Positions 14,230-17,037 of a stretch of DNA of 17,037 nucleotides are shown in pieces. The notes below the pieces were generated by a model that saw only the letters and a program-made list of their open reading frames with translations, was not told the DNA's origin and made no database searches. How positions within the stretch are numbered: position 1 is the first letter of the stretch; each line of letters opens with the position of its first letter. Position numbers and translations under genes: made by a program. This stretch comes from Campylobacteraceae bacterium (lineage in GTDB: Bacteria > Campylobacterota > Campylobacteria > Campylobacterales > Sulfurovaceae). The stretch spans positions 1-17,037 of the forward strand of contig JALVPA010000073.1 in the NCBI GenBank assembly GCA_027026055.1, in the 5' to 3' direction.

Positions 14230-14315
14230 TCACTCTATGCAACCTCCCGTTTCATAGCTTTCTACAAAAACAATAATAAGACTATATTATAATATGCGAA
14301 AATCTATAGAAATAC

Positions 14316-14344
14316 TTGACAATAAAGAAAGTTTCAACTATACT
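14316..14344 (+). promoter_or_regulatory. Near-consensus sigma-70 promoter of the fadL gene
   Basis: TTGACA (14316-14321), exactly 17 nt, then TATACT (14339-14344). Transcription should start near 14351, with a leader of about 33 nt containing AAGGA before the ATG. A perfect -35 box is unusual for this phylum and suggests strong expression. Confidence 0.8.
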
Positions 14345-14383
14345 TTTCACTACAAACTATAAAAACAACGAAGGATAGACACA

Positions 14384-15679
14384 ATGAACATCTTTACGAA
14401 AGTAACGACCGGAATCGCACTCTCCATGGTAGCATCGACCATGCTACATGCAACCAACGGAGATCATCTTATCGCCGTCGGCGCCAAAGCCAGAGGTATG
14501 GGTGGTGTCGGTATCGCCGCAAGCCACGGTGCGGAGTCGACCATCAGCAACCCCGCAATGATCACCTCCATCGAAAGAACGCAAATCTCTTTCGGCGGTA
14601 CGATTTTTATGCCGACGATCAAAACGACGATCAACAACAGCGCATTCGGATATCCCCAAGCGAGCATCGAAAGCGATGCGGATATGAATATGATCCCCGA
14701 AGTGTCGCTTGCGCATAAAATCAACGACAACTGGTATATCGGCGTCGGTATGTGGGGAACGGCCGGAATGGGGGTCGACTATAGCAAAGCGGCGCATACG
14801 CCCTTTACCAACGGTCAATACGGCAACCTCAATATGCTCACCAACCTCCAATTGATGCAATTTGCCATCCCCGTCGCTTACAAAGCGGACGGATTGAGCG
14901 TCGCCGTCGCACCCATCATGCAATACGGAAACCTCGATATCAACTATAAAATGCCCAACCCCCAAACAGGCCTCAGCGATACCGTCGGTGCGGGATTGGC
15001 ACAAGATTTCGGTTTCGGTTTCAGCATCGGCGCCGCATACGATTTTCATAACGGTTTGACGGTCGGTGCCGTTTACAAATCCGCTATCGAAATGAATTAT
15101 AACGGGCAACTTTCCAACGCTACGGGACCCTTCGTCGCAATGGGTATCTTCCCCGCTCCGATGGCGGATACGCTCGAACAACCGGCGGAAATGGGTCTCG
15201 GTCTTTCTTATACGATGGGAGCGCATACCTTCGCTTTCGATTATAAAAAGATCAAATGGTCCGACGCCAAAGGCTATAAAGACTTCCAGTGGGAAGATCA
15301 AGACGTTTACGCGATCGGTTACGCGTATCACCAAGACAACTGGACGCTCAGACTCGGTTACAACCACGCATCCAGCGCCGTCACGGAACAAGCGGGGGCA
15401 CCGATGAGCAGTCCTTATTTCGCGGCGCAATCGGCGCTTAACTTCTTCAACCTCCTCGGCTTCCCCGCTACGGCGGAAAACCACTATACCATCGGCGGTA
15501 CCTACGAGGTAAGCGAGAAGTTCTCCATCGATTTGGCATATGTCTATTCGCCCAGCAGCAAAGAGACCTTCGGTATCCCCGCTTTCGCGGGCATGCCGCC
15601 GCAAGGTTTCGGCACGCAATCTATCACGACGGATCACGAAGAATCCAGCCTCTCTTTCCAGCTTACATACGATTTCTAA
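14384..15679 (+). CDS. OmpP1/FadL/TodX-family outer-membrane transporter
   Basis: Outer-membrane beta-barrel for uptake of hydrophobic compounds such as long-chain fatty acids or hydrocarbons (family knowledge; substrate unknown). The 431-residue product has a signal peptide (about 1-23, cleavage probably after LHA), then the N-terminal hatch with GAKARGMGGVGIA and the diagnostic NPA motif (SNPAM, 55-59). The rest is alternating amphipathic strands with many Gly and aromatic residues, and the last strand ends SLSFQLTYDF with the terminal Phe typical of BAM substrates. Length matches the family. It has its own strong promoter and a strong terminator, so it is transcribed largely alone; the adaptor gene 179 bp downstream may be functionally linked. 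No fadD or beta-oxidation gene is near. Confidence 0.92.
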   Translation: MNIFTKVTTGIALSMVASTMLHATNGDHLIAVGAKARGMGGVGIAASHGAESTISNPAMITSIERTQISFGGTIFMPTIKTTINNSAFGYPQASIESDADMNMIPEVSLAHKINDNWYIGVGMWGTAGMGVDYSKAAHTPFTNGQYGNLNMLTNLQLMQFAIPVAYKADGLSVAVAPIMQYGNLDINYKMPNPQTGLSDTVGAGLAQDFGFGFSIGAAYDFHNGLTVGAVYKSAIEMNYNGQLSNATGPFVAMGIFPAPMADTLEQPAEMGLGLSYTMGAHTFAFDYKKIKWSDAKGYKDFQWEDQDVYAIGYAYHQDNWTLRLGYNHASSAVTEQAGAPMSSPYFAAQSALNFFNLLGFPATAENHYTIGGTYEVSEKFSIDLAYVYSPSSKETFGIPAFAGMPPQGFGTQSITTDHEESSLSFQLTYDF

Positions 15680-15689
15680 TAGCGTTTCC

Positions 15690-15713
15690 ATCCCGTGCGA
15701 ATGCGCACGGGAT
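15690..15713 (+). terminator. Strong intrinsic terminator after the fadL gene
   Basis: A perfect 10-bp stem ATCCCGTGCG / CGCACGGGAT around an AATG loop, followed after four bases by a run of six T (15718-15723). It lies 10 bp after the stop. Confidence 0.85.
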
Positions 15714-15723
15714 TACCTTTTTT

Positions 15724-15858
15724 CCCACCGTTTCTCAAATACATTGAAATTTCGCTCTTCTAAGAAAATTTAAGCAATTTATTAGAATATATAAAATAAT
15801 CTTATTATTGAAGTATATTTTTATAAATATTTTTGACCTGTAATATCGGAGGTAAACG
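15724..15858 (+). promoter_or_regulatory. A+T-rich leader of the adaptor gene
   Basis: About 135 bp, very rich in A and T, with several -10-like strings (for example TATAAA at 15822-15827) but no convincing -35 match, and a weak inverted repeat TTCTAA (15758-15763) / TTAGAA (15782-15787). CGGAGG at 15847-15852 is 6 nt before the ATG. A promoter is expected because a strong terminator precedes it, but the exact box is undecided. Confidence 0.4.
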
Positions 15859-16680
15859 ATGAAAAAATATCTGTTTTTCCATCTGCTCGGCATACATCTG
15901 CTTTTCGGAGCGACGCTGACCATCTCGGGAACCGTCGTTTCGGACAACCAAAAATATATCGGTGCGCGCTATATGGGGTATGTCCAAGAAGTTTATGTCG
16001 AAATAGGAGATAAGGTCAAACGGGAAGATACGCTTTTCAAAATGGATTCGGCGGAGTTCGACATCCTCAAAGAGCAGGTCAATCTGGGATTGGAACAAGC
16101 CGAAATCCTTACCGACGTCTATCGTAGCAAACTCGACGAAATACGTAGAGAAAAAGCGCTACTGCGCAAAAAGAAAGTAGGCGACGCCACCTTCGATATC
16201 GACGAATGGACGGAAAATTTGGAGATCACGGCCGAACATACCCAAGCGATGCTCAACGCCATGCAAGCGATCGTCAAAAATGCCGCCCAAAAAGTCAAAG
16301 AGATCAGCGTCATTTCTCACTATCTCGAAGTCAAAGCGCCCAGCGACGGTATCATCGTCCAAAAAAATCTTCATGTCGGAGATATGGTCATGCCCGGTTT
16401 TCCGGTAATGATTTTGGTCGATCTTTCGCATCTCGAGATAGAAGCGCAAATCGCGGAAGCGGATCTGATGAAGGTCAACGAAGGCGATTATGTCGATTTC
16501 GAAATTCCTTCTATTCATTACAAAGGACGCGGACGTATCAAATCGATCGTCCCCAGCGCCAACCCGATGACGCATACCTTCACGATACGTATCAGTTTCG
16601 ACAGAAACAGTAAAAAAATCTATCCCGGTATGTACGCCAAAATCAAAATCGACTATACACCCTCCCCTCTTCACGACTAA
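15859..16680 (+). CDS. RND/HlyD-type periplasmic adaptor (membrane fusion protein)
   Basis: Adaptor subunit that normally joins an inner-membrane RND pump to an outer-membrane channel. The 273-residue protein has a short signal peptide (about 1-18, ending FGA), a first half-lipoyl motif (GYVQEVYVEIGDKVKREDTLFKMD, 40-63), a helical hairpin (about 64-150), the second half-lipoyl motif (VKAPSDGIIVQKNLHVGDMVMPG, 158-180), then a beta-barrel (LEIEAQIAEADLMKVNEGDYV) and a partial membrane-proximal part ending YPGMYAKIKIDY. It is shorter than typical AcrA-type adaptors (about 370-400). No RND permease or TolC-like gene follows; the next gene is cysS after 60 bp. The fadL gene is upstream. Substrate and partner are unknown; a HlyD-like partner of an ABC exporter is the alternative. 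Confidence 0.85.
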   Translation: MKKYLFFHLLGIHLLFGATLTISGTVVSDNQKYIGARYMGYVQEVYVEIGDKVKREDTLFKMDSAEFDILKEQVNLGLEQAEILTDVYRSKLDEIRREKALLRKKKVGDATFDIDEWTENLEITAEHTQAMLNAMQAIVKNAAQKVKEISVISHYLEVKAPSDGIIVQKNLHVGDMVMPGFPVMILVDLSHLEIEAQIAEADLMKVNEGDYVDFEIPSIHYKGRGRIKSIVPSANPMTHTFTIRISFDRNSKKIYPGMYAKIKIDYTPSPLHD

Positions 16681-16692
16681 AAGGTTAATCTC

Positions 16693-16705
16693 TTTTGGCT
16701 ATAAT
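16693..16705 (+). promoter_or_regulatory. Promoter of cysS: T-rich, GG and TATAAT element
   Basis: TTTTGGCTATAAT followed by CGC, the same layout as the aspS promoter. Predicted start is near 16712, giving a leader of about 29 nt. The ribosome site is weak (AAGG 11 nt before the ATG). Confidence 0.7.
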
Positions 16706-16740
16706 CGCATCATACGATTCTACAGCAAGGCGATGCGATA

Positions 16741-17037
16741 ATGCACCTTTTCGACAGTGTCAAAAAATCGAAAGTACCTCTGGAGCCTCTCAAAAAAGGA
16801 GAGGTCTCCATCTACGTCTGCGGTCCTACCGTCTATGACGACGCGCATTTGGGGCATGCGCGCAGCGCACTGGCGTTCGATCTGCTGCGTCGTACGCTCG
16901 AAGCGCTCGGATACCGCGTCACACTCTGCAAAAACTTTACCGATATCGACGACAAAATTATCGCCAAAATTGCAGAAACGGGCGAAAGCCTCGAAACGTT
17001 GACAAACTACTATATCGAGAGGTATCTCTCCGAAATG
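16741..17037 (+). CDS. cysS: Cysteinyl-tRNA synthetase, N-terminal part (3' end outside window)
   Basis: Class I synthetase charging tRNA-Cys. The first 99 codons are present and the frame is open to the window end. Visible signatures are YVCGPTVYDDAHLGHAR (25-41), with zinc-ligand Cys27 and the HIGH-type motif HLGH (36-39), and NFTDIDDKII further on, all diagnostic of CysRS. The ATG at 16741 places MHLFDS at the N-terminus as usual for the family (LF.S...K.....P). It has its own promoter. The KMSKS motif and anticodon domain lie outside. Confidence 0.95.
   Translation, partial: MHLFDSVKKSKVPLEPLKKGEVSIYVCGPTVYDDAHLGHARSALAFDLLRRTLEALGYRVTLCKNFTDIDDKIIAKIAETGESLETLTNYYIERYLSEM

Noticed and set aside
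14444..15691. 415-codon open frame on the minus strand opposite the fadL gene
   Set aside because: Shadow of a gene with clear signal peptide, NPA motif and terminal Phe; the antisense product is Arg/Asp/Val-rich with no domain.
15836..15841. TGTAATAT string as the -10 box of the adaptor gene
   Set aside because: The start would fall about at the ATG, leaving the good CGGAGG ribosome site outside the transcript.
1..17037. Mobile elements, CRISPR arrays, tRNA or rRNA genes, prophage, toxin-antitoxin pair
   Set aside because: No direct repeats with spacers, transposase motifs, cloverleaf-like or rRNA-like stretches, or paired small genes were seen; nearly every base lies in an assigned gene.

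Overview
The window looks like chromosomal core sequence from a Campylobacterota (former Epsilonproteobacteria) bacterium. Gene order from adk back to mrdA closely matches, from memory, the Campylobacter jejuni block Cj0639-Cj0652 and the Helicobacter pylori block HP1565-HP1573. Base composition by eye is near half G+C, higher than Campylobacter or Helicobacter, so a free-living, perhaps vent- or sediment-type relative (Sulfurovum / Nitratifractor / Hydrogenimonas-like) is a reasonable guess, not a proof. No rRNA, tRNA, CRISPR array, insertion sequence or prophage gene was seen.

Layout. (1) 2-1153, plus strand: the 3' end of ybeY (rRNA-processing endoribonuclease) and a CaCA-type Na+/Ca2+ antiporter. 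(2) 1150-7461, minus strand: a tightly packed nine-gene envelope cluster read from the right: rlpA, hisB, kdsC, lptC, lptA, engB, a short GNAT acetyltransferase, a small MreD-like membrane protein and mrdA (PBP2). Most junctions overlap or are a few bases apart, and a TATAAT box lies upstream of rlpA. The cluster joins LPS export (LptA, LptC), Kdo synthesis (KdsC), peptidoglycan elongation and shape (PBP2, MreD-like) and septal peptidoglycan (RlpA) with one histidine gene and one ribosome-assembly GTPase. (3) 7545-8315, minus: tatD. (4) 8436-9218, plus: a membrane-anchored histidine phosphotransfer (Hpt) protein with a long charged linker. (5) 9222-11629, minus: recN and nadK. (6) 11759-14149, plus: aspS and adk. 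(7) 14384-16680, plus: a FadL/OmpP1 outer-membrane transporter and an RND/HlyD-type periplasmic adaptor without a permease beside it. (8) 16741-17037: the 5' end of cysS.

Regulatory signals: a near-consensus -35/-10 promoter precedes the fadL gene; aspS and cysS share a different element (T-rich, GG, TATAATCGC) typical of Campylobacterota vegetative promoters; strong hairpins follow adk and the fadL gene. Two convergent gene pairs meet with overlapping or nearly touching stop codons.

Most of the region is ordinary housekeeping DNA, and I see no clearly new multi-gene system. The points most worth a second look are a candidate Cys-Cys-His-Cys zinc site in PBP2, an Asn in place of a catalytic Asp in RlpA, the absence of mltD from its usual slot, the uncharacterised membrane Hpt protein at the place where C. 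jejuni carries a response regulator, and the orphan RND adaptor.
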